Below, piece after piece: positions 8,255 to 17,508 of a DNA stretch of 34,625 nt (position 1 is its first letter; the number at the start of each line of letters is the position of its first letter). The notes beneath the pieces were generated by a model that searched no databases, had not been told where the DNA came from, and saw only the letters and a list, made by a program, of their open reading frames with translations. Made by a program: the position numbers and the translations under genes. This DNA is from Candidatus Saccharicenans sp. (GTDB taxonomy: Bacteria > Acidobacteriota > Aminicenantia > Aminicenantales > Saccharicenantaceae): assembly GCA_026414545.1 (NCBI GenBank), contig JAOAIU010000043.1, positions 1 to 34,625 on the forward strand, read 5' to 3'.

Positions 8255-11200
8255 ATGTCCAGACCGAAGCTTCCCGGCAATAATTCTGCAGATCTTCTGG
8301 CGGGTTTACTGGCTGACCTGTCCTCAACACCCCATAAGGTCTCACCCCAAAAAGCTGAAGAGATCTTACAGGCGGCCCAGGCTTTAATCAAAAGCGATTA
8401 TCTTGACCAGCTGGACCCGGCTGTGGCCAGGAGTTACCTGACTCTTACCTCTCGTTCGTCTTTTCTTAGCCAGCTCGGTTATCCCGAGCGCTGCCGGGAC
8501 TGGGCCGAGACCTGTTTCTCCTTGATTCAGCGCTTCAGCTACGGGTTGCTCGACCTGTTTGAGGACCGGGTTAAAGAAAACCCAGAACACGTCCTTTTTA
8601 TTGACCTGTCGGAGGGGCGTTCGGATCGCTGGACCTATGCTGAAATCGCCAGCTACCTGAAGTTGCTGGCTGGAAGCTTCTACCTGATGTCCGGGTCAGA
8701 AGAACCGCGAGTGGCTATCTTCAGCGAAAACCATCTCGACACTGCCTGCTGTGACCTGGCCTGCCTCTTTTACGACATCCTGGTTGCTCCTCTGAACTCA
8801 AATTTCAGCCTGGATAACCTTGAGTTGATTTTTAACCGGCTCCGTTTCAACCTGGTGGTCACCGATTCTCCGGAGAGGTTGAGACTGTTGGCGGCCCTTA
8901 GGCAAAAAACCGGATTGAACTTCGAAATCCTGTCCACCCGGCGTTTTGAAATCTCCGGCATCCGGGCCGAACTACTGGGCGAGAGGGTGAGAAGTATCAA
9001 CCCGGCCCAGGTTGATGGCCTGTTGGGCAGCAGGCGACGCCGGCCGCTCGATGAAGTTTGCACCGTCATGTTCACCTCGGGCAGCACCGGTCAGCCCAAG
9101 GGCGTTTCCTTTTCCGGATATAATTTGATTTCCAAGCGGTTTGCCAGGGCAGCAGCCCTGCCGGAAGTCGGAGATGACGAAGTTCTTCTAGCTTTTTTGC
9201 CTCTCTACCATACCTTCGGACGTTATTTTGAATTACTGGGGTCAATCTTCTGGCGGGGGACTTACGTCTTTTCTGGCAATCCCTCGGTCGATACCCTGTT
9301 GAGCCTTTTCCCGAAAATCAACCCGACCGGCCTGGTTAGCGTCCCAATTCGCTGGCTCCAAATTTATGAAAGATGCCTGGAAGAAGCCGGGAAAACCAGC
9401 CAGGCCAGGGAACGACAGGAAGCAGTCAGGTCGGTCATCGGCACCAGGCTGCGTTGGGGAATCTCAGCCGCCGGCTACCTGGACCCGCGGGTCTTTCATT
9501 TTTTTGAAGGCCAGGGAGTTAAACTGGTCAGCGGTTTCGGCCTGACTGAGGCCACCGGCGGCCTGACCATGACTCCTCCCGGTCAATACCTCGACAACAC
9601 CCAGGGACTGCCTCTGCCCGGGGTCGATTTGAGGTTGAGCGCCGAAGGAGAACTCCTGGCCAGAGGTCATTACATAGCTCGCTACCTTGAAGAGATTGGC
9701 CCCGGGGACCGGATCCCGTATCCGCAAAGCCCGGAAACCGATTACTGGCTCAGGACGGGCGATGTCTTTCGGCTGCTTCCCAACGGCTATTATCAGATAG
9801 TTGACCGCATCAAGGATATTTATAAGAACAACCGTGGTCAGACCATCGCTCCCCGAAAGGTGGAGGACAAGTTCAAAGGTGTGCCCGGCATTAAGAACAC
9901 CTTTCTGGTCGGCGATGGACGTCCCTTTAATATTTTGTTGATCGTTCCCGACAACAACTGCCCGGAACTGAGAGAAGCCCTGGGCCGGGAAGGCCAGACC
10001 GAATATTACAAGAGGATTATTGAGGCCGCCAACCTGGACCTCGCTCCTTATGAAAGGATAATCAACTTTGCCCTCCTGGACAGGGATTTCAGCCGGGAGA
10101 AGGGTGAACTGACAGCCAAGGGCTCCTTCAACCGGAAAAACATCGTGGCCAATCATTCTGAGCTGATAGAAAGTCTCTACCGGAAAAATTACCTCGAAAT
10201 AGAAACCGACGATTTCCGGCTGAAAATTCCCTTCTGGTTAATCCGCGACCTGGGTCTTCTGGAGGGCGACTTCAAGTTTGAGGATGGTCGGCTGATAGAC
10301 CGGAGTCGCTCCCTCTCTCTGGAAGTAGCGGCCAGCCTAAAGAAGGGAAGCTACCGCCTCGGCGACCTGGTTTATGAGATTCCCGATGGCCTGATTGACC
10401 TGGGAATATTCGCTCGTCAGCCCTATCTATGGTGCGGCAACCAGAGCCTGGCCGATTTCCTGCCGGTCAAGGAAGGCTGGGACACTGTTCATCCCGGCGT
10501 TTCTTTGCGGGTTAAGTTACCCGGAGACTCCGATATTCAGAAGCCGGTTCACCCCGCCAGTCCCAAAGGTGTTACCGACCCCTCGCTGCTGCGGCTTCAC
10601 CAGCTGATAACTGAACTCTATTTTGGTTCTGACGAAGAAGCCCTGGAAGCCATGGCTGAATTGGAGCGTCTCTTTTATGAGTCCGAAAACCTGAGAATTT
10701 CAACGGTCCTCAGGCTGAGGCTGGAAGCACTGGCCGACCATCCGAAGGAAAAGCTCCGTTGCTGGGCTTATCGATTGCTGATTCTTGACCGTCTCCGCCC
10801 AGATTATCACCCGGCCCTTGGGGCTTTTATCGAGTCAGGCAAGACTTTTCTCAACGAAGAGTCGATTGAGCAGATAGCTTCCTCGGTCCTGGAGAGCGGC
10901 CGGTTTGAAGCCCTGCGGCGGCGGCTGGCGGGCTATAGAAATTCGCTCCACTGGCCGGCTTCGGGTGGCACGGTGGCCCAATTCAAGCACCTGTTCAAAC
11001 TGCTGGGCGACTTTGCCCAGGTTCATCCGGAGTTTACCTCCAGGGTGGCCGCGGAACTGGCCAGCTGGGCCCTGCACCGACAGGACCCGGTGCTGGCGGC
11101 TGAAGCCGAAAGAGTCCTAAGAAACCTGTATCTCGTCAGGCGCTTGAGCCTGAAAGTAAAATTGGCTGATGATTTCCAGACCAGGCTGCAGGAAGCCATG

Positions 11201-12877
11201 AAGCTCAGCAGCGAGTTTTCGGAGAATGAAAAGGTCAGGATCATCAGGGTCCTGGCCGACCCGACTTTCCTTCTGGAAAGCATCAGGCTGGGTTATGACG
11301 ATTACCGCACCACTCCGGAAACCATAGTCTCGGGCCAGATCAGGGTATCGCGGATCTCTTCAATCTATCCCGGCCTTCATCTCCGGGTCTGCGTCAATAC
11401 CAGGAGTGGCGAACATTTTGACCTCAGGGTGGAACTCGTGGACAGCAGGTGGGATTCCCGGCACCAGGAAAAAGTCTACTGGCACCTGTTGCTCTCTGAA
11501 CATTACGATTACCCCGGGCTGTTGCCGCGGCTGGCCAGCTGGCGGCCGGACCTCAGGGCGATAAGCTGCCGCTTCCTGAGCTGGTTGAGTGTTGGCGACC
11601 GGCTCAGGGATTTTGCTACCAGGTATTACCACCTGCAACCTGCGGTCACTCCGCTGGAATGGCGCATGCTCTACATCCGGGCCATTTCGTTGATCTACCA
11701 GGCGGTTGGAGCTTCGGACTTCAGGCTGGTTGCGGGCGAGGCCCTGCCGGAAAATATTACGGTGGACTCGGCCAGGCCGACTTTCATCACTCTCGGTAAT
11801 CTCAGGCGGTATGAGGGCCGCCGGTCGCTGGTTAAATCCATTTTAGATAATTTTTACCTCAAGGTAGCGGCTGCCTATCCCTGGACTGAAAAAATGATTG
11901 ACCCGAGCTGGGCGTTTGATGCCTGCTTCGAGGTCTGGGAAGAAAAGCGGGCTTTCGAGTTTCTTGACCACCTGCTCGATGAGTTGCGGGCCGAAGACCT
12001 GGAAATTGAGGGATTCGGTTCCCTGAGGCTCCAGCTGGAAAGCTATCTGGCTGAGGTCAGAAAGAACCCCGTGCTGCCTATCTCCGTGGTCCTGGCCATC
12101 AGGCGGTACAAAGAATGGGAGATGGTCAGCTATGAATCACGACCATCCGAAAAAGAAAAAAAGGTCCTGGAACTGGCCGAGGAAATTTCCCTGGACAACA
12201 GGCCCGAATGGATCCGTTTCTATTTCTACCGTCACACCTATTTTTCTTCGTTCCCGGCCGATGTGGCCCGGGCTTTCGAAAGACTGCTGGCCAGGATGAA
12301 GGAACGGCCAGATAAGCTGCCAGTCCAGTTCCTGGAGCTTTCAGAACTGCAGGCCTGTCTTGAAGATAAAACCGACCTGGAGGTTTTCAGCCGGATGGTC
12401 TTTCCCAGAAGCCAGCAGCTTAAAGACCTTAGCCTGCTCAAGACGGGCGACCTGGGCCGCGAAAAAATAGTGATTCAATCGACGATCGCCGACCAGCAGG
12501 GTCGCAGCTTCACTTTCAGACAGAGTTATGACCCTTCGGAGATCGGCCAGCTCTACCGCCTTTTCTTGCGGGAAAACTATCCACGGGTAATTTCCCAGGA
12601 AAACCAGAGCCTGGTTCTGGTCGATGAAGATGGCTTTCTGGTCGGGGGGATCAGTTTCAGAAACCTGTCCAGTCAGGTGGTTTTCCTGGAGGGCGTGGTG
12701 GTGGCTGAGGGCTACAAGAACCGGGGCCTGGGCCGGGCCATGCTCCGGGATTTTATCGGGCGGATGGCCAGCCTCGGCGTCAAGATGGTGATGACCCACT
12801 ATCTTATTCCTTTATTTTTCATGAAAGAAGGCTTTGCCCTTGACCGGCGCTGGGGAGCCCTGGTGCGGTCTATCTGA
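8255..12877 (+). CDS. Giant fusion: AMP-forming acyl-CoA synthetase domain + unassigned middle + C-terminal GNAT acetyltransferase
   Basis: A 1540-residue protein with no signal peptide. Residues about 80-650 are an ANL-superfamily adenylation domain. Visible motifs are the nucleotide loop FTSGSTGQPKG (273-283), GFGLTEATGG (about 426), LRTGDVF (about 500), VDRIKDIYKNNRGQ (about 513) and, near 620, the catalytic-lysine context TAKGSFNRKN. It should activate a carboxylic acid, probably a fatty acid, as acyl-AMP. Residues about 650-1420 are mainly helical with HEAT/TPR-like stretches and no family I recognise. Residues about 1428-1540 are a GNAT acyltransferase with the acetyl-CoA loop GYKNRGLGRAM near 1485. 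No carrier-protein serine motif was seen. Free-standing synthetases are usually 500-650 residues. The start ATG has only a weak ribosome site. The gene stands alone, facing the fumarase-type gene. End domains are firm; the combined reaction is unknown. Confidence 0.85.
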   Translation: MSRPKLPGNNSADLLAGLLADLSSTPHKVSPQKAEEILQAAQALIKSDYLDQLDPAVARSYLTLTSRSSFLSQLGYPERCRDWAETCFSLIQRFSYGLLDLFEDRVKENPEHVLFIDLSEGRSDRWTYAEIASYLKLLAGSFYLMSGSEEPRVAIFSENHLDTACCDLACLFYDILVAPLNSNFSLDNLELIFNRLRFNLVVTDSPERLRLLAALRQKTGLNFEILSTRRFEISGIRAELLGERVRSINPAQVDGLLGSRRRRPLDEVCTVMFTSGSTGQPKGVSFSGYNLISKRFARAAALPEVGDDEVLLAFLPLYHTFGRYFELLGSIFWRGTYVFSGNPSVDTLLSLFPKINPTGLVSVPIRWLQIYERCLEEAGKTSQARERQEAVRSVIGTRLRWGISAAGYLDPRVFHFFEGQGVKLVSGFGLTEATGGLTMTPPGQYLDNTQGLPLPGVDLRLSAEGELLARGHYIARYLEEIGPGDRIPYPQSPETDYWLRTGDVFRLLPNGYYQIVDRIKDIYKNNRGQTIAPRKVEDKFKGVPGIKNTFLVGDGRPFNILLIVPDNNCPELREALGREGQTEYYKRIIEAANLDLAPYERIINFALLDRDFSREKGELTAKGSFNRKNIVANHSELIESLYRKNYLEIETDDFRLKIPFWLIRDLGLLEGDFKFEDGRLIDRSRSLSLEVAASLKKGSYRLGDLVYEIPDGLIDLGIFARQPYLWCGNQSLADFLPVKEGWDTVHPGVSLRVKLPGDSDIQKPVHPASPKGVTDPSLLRLHQLITELYFGSDEEALEAMAELERLFYESENLRISTVLRLRLEALADHPKEKLRCWAYRLLILDRLRPDYHPALGAFIESGKTFLNEESIEQIASSVLESGRFEALRRRLAGYRNSLHWPASGGTVAQFKHLFKLLGDFAQVHPEFTSRVAAELASWALHRQDPVLAAEAERVLRNLYLVRRLSLKVKLADDFQTRLQEAMKLSSEFSENEKVRIIRVLADPTFLLESIRLGYDDYRTTPETIVSGQIRVSRISSIYPGLHLRVCVNTRSGEHFDLRVELVDSRWDSRHQEKVYWHLLLSEHYDYPGLLPRLASWRPDLRAISCRFLSWLSVGDRLRDFATRYYHLQPAVTPLEWRMLYIRAISLIYQAVGASDFRLVAGEALPENITVDSARPTFITLGNLRRYEGRRSLVKSILDNFYLKVAAAYPWTEKMIDPSWAFDACFEVWEEKRAFEFLDHLLDELRAEDLEIEGFGSLRLQLESYLAEVRKNPVLPISVVLAIRRYKEWEMVSYESRPSEKEKKVLELAEEISLDNRPEWIRFYFYRHTYFSSFPADVARAFERLLARMKERPDKLPVQFLELSELQACLEDKTDLEVFSRMVFPRSQQLKDLSLLKTGDLGREKIVIQSTIADQQGRSFTFRQSYDPSEIGQLYRLFLRENYPRVISQENQSLVLVDEDGFLVGGISFRNLSSQVVFLEGVVVAEGYKNRGLGRAMLRDFIGRMASLGVKMVMTHYLIPLFFMKEGFALDRRWGALVRSI

Positions 12878-13181
12878 AAAGGGAAAGACGCGCGAGAGAG
12901 AAGTTCTTAACCAGCTTCAGGCTTCCAGACTTTTTAGGCTCTTTGCTTCCGTGGAAATAGCTTCCGGATCAGGCCAATTGCCCGGTTCAGGTGTGATGGA
13001 GATTATTCAGCCCGGCCCGGAAAACTCGGCCTCAACTCTAAAAGTCCCGTCTTGAGGGGGCGAAGATTGCTAAATTACGGGGCAAAAAGCCACCAGTGAT
13101 TGATAGGTTGATACCGTTTTCCGCTTTTCATAGAAAGCGGTGCCTCGCCAGAAATTGGCGGAAGAGCGACGTGCCTTCCTT
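12878..13181. other. Convergent spacer after the fusion gene and the hydratase
   Basis: These 304 bases separate two convergent 3' ends and lack any GGGGACAC hairpin, unlike most gene ends here. A 7-bp stem CCGCTTT/AAAGCGG (13121-13127 with 13134-13140) and a small CGCCA/TGGCG stem near 13147-13161 lie downstream of the operon's last gene; neither has a T-tract. No gene is seen. Confidence 0.5.
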
Positions 13182-14780
13182 TTAGTAGAGCTTGTTACCG
13201 TGGCTGTCGAAGATGATGAAAGCCGGCAGGTTTTTAACCACGATTTTTCTGATGGCTTCCATTCCCAGGTCTTCAAAATCCACCAGTTCCGAGGAAATGA
13301 TGTGTTCCCTGGCCACCAGGGCGGCTGCCCCGCCAATAGTTCCCAGGTAAAAACCCCTGTATTTCCCGCAAGCTTCGGCCACTTTATCGGAGCGGTTGCC
13401 TTTGGCCAGCATGACGCGGGAGGCCCCTGCTTTCATGAACTCTTCGACGTAATTGTCCATTCGCTGGGCCGAGGTCGGGCCAAAACTTCCAGTCGGCAGA
13501 CCCTTAGGGGTCCTGGCTGGCCCGGCGTAATAAACCGGGTGTTTCTTGAAATAATCGGGCAGGGGCTTTCCTTCATCCAGCAACTTCTTAAGCCTGAGAT
13601 GAGCCATATCCCTGGCCACGATCAGGGTGCCCGATAAACGGAGACGCGTTCCCACCGGATAACGCGAGAGCTCTTCAACCAGGGCATCAATCGGCTGATC
13701 CAGGTTTATGGCCGGGGCTTCCTCCAGTTTCAACTCATCAATTTTCTTTAAGAAGCGAGCCGGGTTCTGGTCCAGCTCTTCCACAAAAATTCCATATCGG
13801 TTGATTTTCGCCTTGAGGTTGCGGTCGGCGTTGCAGCTGACGCCAATTCCGACCGGCAAGGAGCCGCCATGCCTGGGCAGCCTGATTACCCTGGCTTCGA
13901 CCGCCAGGGCCACCCCGCCAAACTGGGCTCCGAGTCCCGTTTCCCTGGCCAGATTAATGACTTTCTTTTCCCATTCCAGGTCGCGGTAGCCGTGGGGAAG
14001 TCCGGTTGGCCTGGTGACCAGGTTGTCCAGGAATCCGGCACTGGCCAGCTTGACTGTCTTTAGGTTCATTTCAGGCGACAGGCCACCGATAACCACGGCC
14101 AGCCGGTAAGGCGGACAGGCGGCCACTCCGATGGCTTTGATTTTTTCTCGCAAGAAATCCAGCAGGGTTTGCTCATCCCGAAGCAGCGATTTATTTTCCT
14201 GGTACAGAGCCGTCTTGTTGGATGAGCCTCCGCCCTTGGCCATGAAGTAGAAGCGGTATTCACTGCCGCTGCTGCTGAGAATTTCAATCTGAGCCGGAAG
14301 GTTGTTTCCCGTGTTCTTCTCTTCCAGGATTGACAGGGGGGCATTCTGCGAGGCCCTGAGGTTCAGGGTGGTATAAGCCTCGAAAACTCCGCGGCTGAGA
14401 TAACGGGCATCGTCGACCCCGGTCAGGATCTTTTCCCCTTTATAGCCGATAATGTTGGCCGTGCCCGTATCCTGACAAAGGGGGAGCAGTCCTTCGGCCG
14501 AGATTATGGCATTCTTCAGGAGCGAGGCGGCCACGAATCGGTCGTTGTCTGAGGCTTCGGGGTCGTCCAGAATGGCCGCCAGGTTTTCCAGGTGGGAAGT
14601 CCTGAAATAAAAATTGACCAGGGAGAAAGCTTCCCTGGCCAGCAGGCGCAGGGCTTCGGGCTCGACCCGCAGGAACTTTTCTCCGCGGCAGCTGACCTCT
14701 GCCACGTAGTTTGAGGTCAGCTTCTGGTAACGGGTGCGGTCCTTTTCTAGGGGAAAAACCGGCCTGTACTCAAACTTCAT
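13182..14780 (-). CDS. Class I (4Fe-4S) fumarase-family hydratase, probable mesaconase of the methylaspartate pathway
   Basis: A 532-residue protein, close in length to E. coli FumA/FumB (548) and not split into alpha and beta subunits. The three cluster cysteines are placed as in FumA: Cys102 in LCQDTGTA, Cys222 in ACPPYR and Cys316 in VSCNADRN. The N-terminal part binds the 4Fe-4S cluster and the C-terminal part (after about 350) is the beta-like domain. Class I fumarases such as FumD, found in a similar cluster in E. coli O157:H7, also hydrate mesaconate to (S)-citramalate. As the last gene of the glutamate mutase/methylaspartase operon, mesaconase activity is the natural reading; ordinary fumarase is the alternative, and both may occur. 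The ATG at 14780 is preceded by AAAGGA and lies 33 bases after the P-loop gene. Family sure, substrate inferred. Confidence 0.9.
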   Translation of the reverse strand: MKFEYRPVFPLEKDRTRYQKLTSNYVAEVSCRGEKFLRVEPEALRLLAREAFSLVNFYFRTSHLENLAAILDDPEASDNDRFVAASLLKNAIISAEGLLPLCQDTGTANIIGYKGEKILTGVDDARYLSRGVFEAYTTLNLRASQNAPLSILEEKNTGNNLPAQIEILSSSGSEYRFYFMAKGGGSSNKTALYQENKSLLRDEQTLLDFLREKIKAIGVAACPPYRLAVVIGGLSPEMNLKTVKLASAGFLDNLVTRPTGLPHGYRDLEWEKKVINLARETGLGAQFGGVALAVEARVIRLPRHGGSLPVGIGVSCNADRNLKAKINRYGIFVEELDQNPARFLKKIDELKLEEAPAINLDQPIDALVEELSRYPVGTRLRLSGTLIVARDMAHLRLKKLLDEGKPLPDYFKKHPVYYAGPARTPKGLPTGSFGPTSAQRMDNYVEEFMKAGASRVMLAKGNRSDKVAEACGKYRGFYLGTIGGAAALVAREHIISSELVDFEDLGMEAIRKIVVKNLPAFIIFDSHGNKLY

Positions 14781-14813
14781 GGCGGTTCCTTTCTTTAAGT
14801 CTTTAAGCGACTA

Positions 14814-15761
14814 TCAGTCTTCTATGTCCATGTACTCGATTATATCTTCAAAGCCGGCAATGGCCTTCTGGCCGACCATGCCGATCAACATGAACTCGTT
14901 GGTCAGCGGGTTGAGGCGGAATTCCTTGAGCAGCCGGAAATTTTCTATCTGTCCAGAGCGGTCGACATGGGTCCTGGGGCCTGTACAGTATATCCTGATG
15001 TCGCCCACCTGGATGGCATCTTCTCCAGCCGGGCTGATGGGCACATCGGCCTTGATGACTTCCAGCACCTTGTTTTCCAGCTCTTCCAGGTCGATATTCG
15101 GGCGTTCCGGGAAGTTAATGACAAAGCCGTGCCTGATGTCGGAGTGAATCAAAGGAGTCCTGGCCTTGTAGTTATAATCTCTCTCCAGGATGGCGGTGGT
15201 GATGTCTTCGGCTGAGTGGGCCATCAAGCGGTACTTGATGGTCCGGTCGACAATGGTCTTGATGTTCTGGGGGAAGGGCCCGAAAACGGTCGGCCTGGCC
15301 ACGATTATTTCCTCGCCTATGCCGATGAGCACCTGGGCGTTGCAGCCGAGAATATCGTAAATCAGGTCAAAATGCTCGACCACCACCCGGCGCTTGTGTT
15401 CTATGGCTCGCCTGATGGCCTCTTTTATCTTGTATTTCTGCACAAAGGCCAGTTCGTGCCGAACGTCTATGTGGAAGGTGTGGCCGGAGAAATAGTCTTC
15501 TGGTGAAAAAGAATAAATCGGGGCCCGTCGCAGGTTGACGCCCTCGTCCTCATTGGTCAGTTCCAGCCCGGGGAAAAGGCCCTTGATCAGGGTCGACTTG
15601 CCCGAGCCCTCGTCCCCGATGATACCGATCAGATAGTCGGTCGGCATCAGGTAACGGCGGGCAATTTCGCTGGCCACCATGTAAAGACGGTAACGACCCC
15701 GCGGGGCGTAGTACACGGCGTAGATTAAGGTGTCAACCCGCGATAGCTGCCTGGGGTCCAT
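14814..15761 (-). CDS. P-loop NTP-binding protein of methylaspartate clusters, function unknown
   Basis: A 315-residue soluble protein. A Walker A motif GDEGSGKS lies at residues 49-56, in a strand-loop-helix context (DYLIGIIGDEGSGKSTLIKG). A later stretch, KYRLMAHSAEDITTAILER, recalls the second additional domain of alanyl-tRNA synthetase, the label given in databases to similar clostridial proteins; I recall this and could not check it. It is not visibly a tRNA synthetase or a MeaB-type G3E GTPase beyond the P-loop. It is in the operon between DUF4387 (16-base gap) and the hydratase (33-base gap). An ATP-driven assembly, reactivation or kinase role is possible but not shown. The ATG at 15761 is preceded by GAGGG at about seven bases. 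Confidence 0.72.
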   Translation of the reverse strand: MDPRQLSRVDTLIYAVYYAPRGRYRLYMVASEIARRYLMPTDYLIGIIGDEGSGKSTLIKGLFPGLELTNEDEGVNLRRAPIYSFSPEDYFSGHTFHIDVRHELAFVQKYKIKEAIRRAIEHKRRVVVEHFDLIYDILGCNAQVLIGIGEEIIVARPTVFGPFPQNIKTIVDRTIKYRLMAHSAEDITTAILERDYNYKARTPLIHSDIRHGFVINFPERPNIDLEELENKVLEVIKADVPISPAGEDAIQVGDIRIYCTGPRTHVDRSGQIENFRLLKEFRLNPLTNEFMLIGMVGQKAIAGFEDIIEYMDIED

Positions 15762-15777
15762 CCTTTACCCTCAGCCC

Positions 15778-16119
15778 TTAAAATTCCAGATTGAACAGCG
15801 GAACATGCTGCTGGGCTCCGTAGATGTCGGTATCACCCGGGGCGCCGGAAGGTATTTTCCTCTTTATGGTGACCTTGATGGCCTGGCTCGGTTCAAAGTA
15901 GACGATCTTGAGAACATCCGATTCCGGAATCCGGTACAACCTGGCGATTTTTCGGGCGGTTATAATTTTCTTCTCCTTGAAAAGGTTAAAATAACGCTTC
16001 TCCCGAAACATGATATCAAGAGTCAGCTCAAAAGGTCCAGAGTTCTTGGAACGGATGACCCTGGCCACCTGAAGTATGCTTCTCTTCTTTTCACCTGTCT
16101 TCCTGGCTTTAGCTCTCAT
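15778..16119 (-). CDS. DUF4387-family protein
   Basis: A 113-residue protein with the conserved DUF4387 signatures: ARVIRSKNSGPFELTLDIMF, an LYRIPESDV segment, and near the C-terminus SGAPGDTDIYGAQQH. In other bacteria this small domain is encoded beside, or fused to, AtuA-like proteins, and here it lies nine bases after the AtuA-like gene. The two probably form one complex. No activity is known to me for the family; the invariant GDTDIYGAQQH suggests a ligand or metal site, which is inference. The ATG at 16119 is preceded by AGGGGG. It is the fourth gene from the end of the operon if the AtuA-like gene is counted. Confidence 0.82.
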   Translation of the reverse strand: MRAKARKTGEKKRSILQVARVIRSKNSGPFELTLDIMFREKRYFNLFKEKKIITARKIARLYRIPESDVLKIVYFEPSQAIKVTIKRKIPSGAPGDTDIYGAQQHVPLFNLEF

Positions 16120-16128
16120 GTTTCCCCC

Positions 16129-17508
16129 TTATAACTCCTCTATCTCGGTCCTGAAGAAAACCGGGTCGTCGACCTGCATCAGGTGGTAGATGGAGAACTC
16201 GAAGACTTTGCCCATGGCCACATCCGAAGGCGAGAAGGGAAAGGCCAGGTTCCCGGCCGTGGCCATCCGGCCTTCATATCCATAGTGCAACAGGGCGGAA
16301 CGAGTTACGGCCAGCAGGGCATCGGCTTCTTCCTGGCTCCGGCCTATGGCCTCGATAACGATGCCCAGCTCGTGGCTGGTTGTTTTTTTAACCGGCTCCA
16401 GCTCGCCCATCACCCCGTTCTTGCCATAAACGTGGAAAAATATCCGCCCATCTTCGGGCTTAATCTTCATGATGTCACGAGCCCTATCTTCCACCGCTTT
16501 GAGGATGGTATCTATTTTTGAAATCATGATAGGGTCGCGTACCCCGGCCACGCTGACCGAACGATAACCCGTCAGCCGTACCCCTTCCAGCTTGACCCAG
16601 TACTTCTCGGTGGGCACAAACCGGCTGCCCCGGACCCGGACCCGCCCCTGGCCGATATCCTCAAAAGAGCAGTGGTGCAGGTTGATCACTCCGCCCGGCC
16701 CGGGCAGTTCGTAGGGGTCTGATTTTTCGTAGAGGGTGTGGGCTGCGGCCGACTGCGGGGTGAACTTTCTTTCGGGCGAAAGCGCTTCCAGGATGAAAGA
16801 GTCCTCTTCCAGGATTCCCAGAGCACAGTCCGAACCCGAGCCCGGGGTGGCGGCAATGGCCGCGCATTCCAGGATCTTACCGAGGTGCAGGGCCAGCCCG
16901 GGGTCATAGCCCAGAGAAATGGGCAGCGCGGCGAAAACTGCCGGGTCGTAGGAACGGCCGGCCACCACCACCTGGCAGCCTTCTCCCAGCAATTTGATGA
17001 ACGGTTCAATACCCATCTGGGCCACCACGTTTTCACTCTGGTCGATGACCTCAGGGGTGAGCTGGGGAACAAAAGCCAGGGGCCTTATCCTGTTTTCTTT
17101 CAAGGCCTGCCTGACTGTTTCTTTGTCGACGTCGCCGTAGGCAATGCCCAGCTTGAAATGCAGGTTTTCTTCGCGGGCTATTTCTCTCACAATATCCAGG
17201 CACCACTCAACGTGCGGCCTGGCTCCGGAGCCACCGGCCGTGCCAATGACCACCGGAATGTTGTTTTCCACTCCGGCCTTGATCATCAACCGCAGGTCTC
17301 GTTTGACGGCCGAGCGGTTGGTGAAGGACTTACCGGCACCAAGGTAATAAGGGCCGGGGTCGGTCGAGCCGGCATCAGCCGCAACCAGGTCTGGCTTTTT
17401 GCTCATTCCTTTTCGAAAAGAGCTCTCGGGAAAGCCGTATCCCAGGATGGCTGTGGTGGAAAGAATCTTAAAGGGCGGTAGTTTTCTGGAAACGGTACGC
17501 TGGCTCAT
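16129..17508 (-). CDS. AtuA-like (DUF1446, acyclic terpene utilisation) family protein
   Basis: A 459-residue soluble protein. Typical stretches include LVAADAGSTDPGPYYLGAGK, the glycine-rich IGTAGGSGARPHVEW and VVAGRSYDPAVFAALP. The family is named after AtuA of Pseudomonas geraniol/citronellol breakdown, but its reaction is not established, and members with DUF4387 partners occur in glutamate-mutase clusters. Its start codon shares one base with the ammonia-lyase stop (TAATG at 17508), so translation is coupled; a GAGAGG site lies just before. Since the operon contains no citramalate lyase or citramalate CoA-transferase, this protein and DUF4387 are candidates for work on mesaconate or citramalate. 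That is inference. Family assignment is good, function open. Confidence 0.83.
   Translation of the reverse strand: MSQRTVSRKLPPFKILSTTAILGYGFPESSFRKGMSKKPDLVAADAGSTDPGPYYLGAGKSFTNRSAVKRDLRLMIKAGVENNIPVVIGTAGGSGARPHVEWCLDIVREIAREENLHFKLGIAYGDVDKETVRQALKENRIRPLAFVPQLTPEVIDQSENVVAQMGIEPFIKLLGEGCQVVVAGRSYDPAVFAALPISLGYDPGLALHLGKILECAAIAATPGSGSDCALGILEEDSFILEALSPERKFTPQSAAAHTLYEKSDPYELPGPGGVINLHHCSFEDIGQGRVRVRGSRFVPTEKYWVKLEGVRLTGYRSVSVAGVRDPIMISKIDTILKAVEDRARDIMKIKPEDGRIFFHVYGKNGVMGELEPVKKTTSHELGIVIEAIGRSQEEADALLAVTRSALLHYGYEGRMATAGNLAFPFSPSDVAMGKVFEFSIYHLMQVDDPVFFRTEIEEL

Noticed and set aside
13140-13637. Plus-strand frame of 165 codons opposite the fumarase-type gene.
   Set aside because: The opposite strand encodes a well-conserved class I hydratase C-terminus; this frame has no family-like features.
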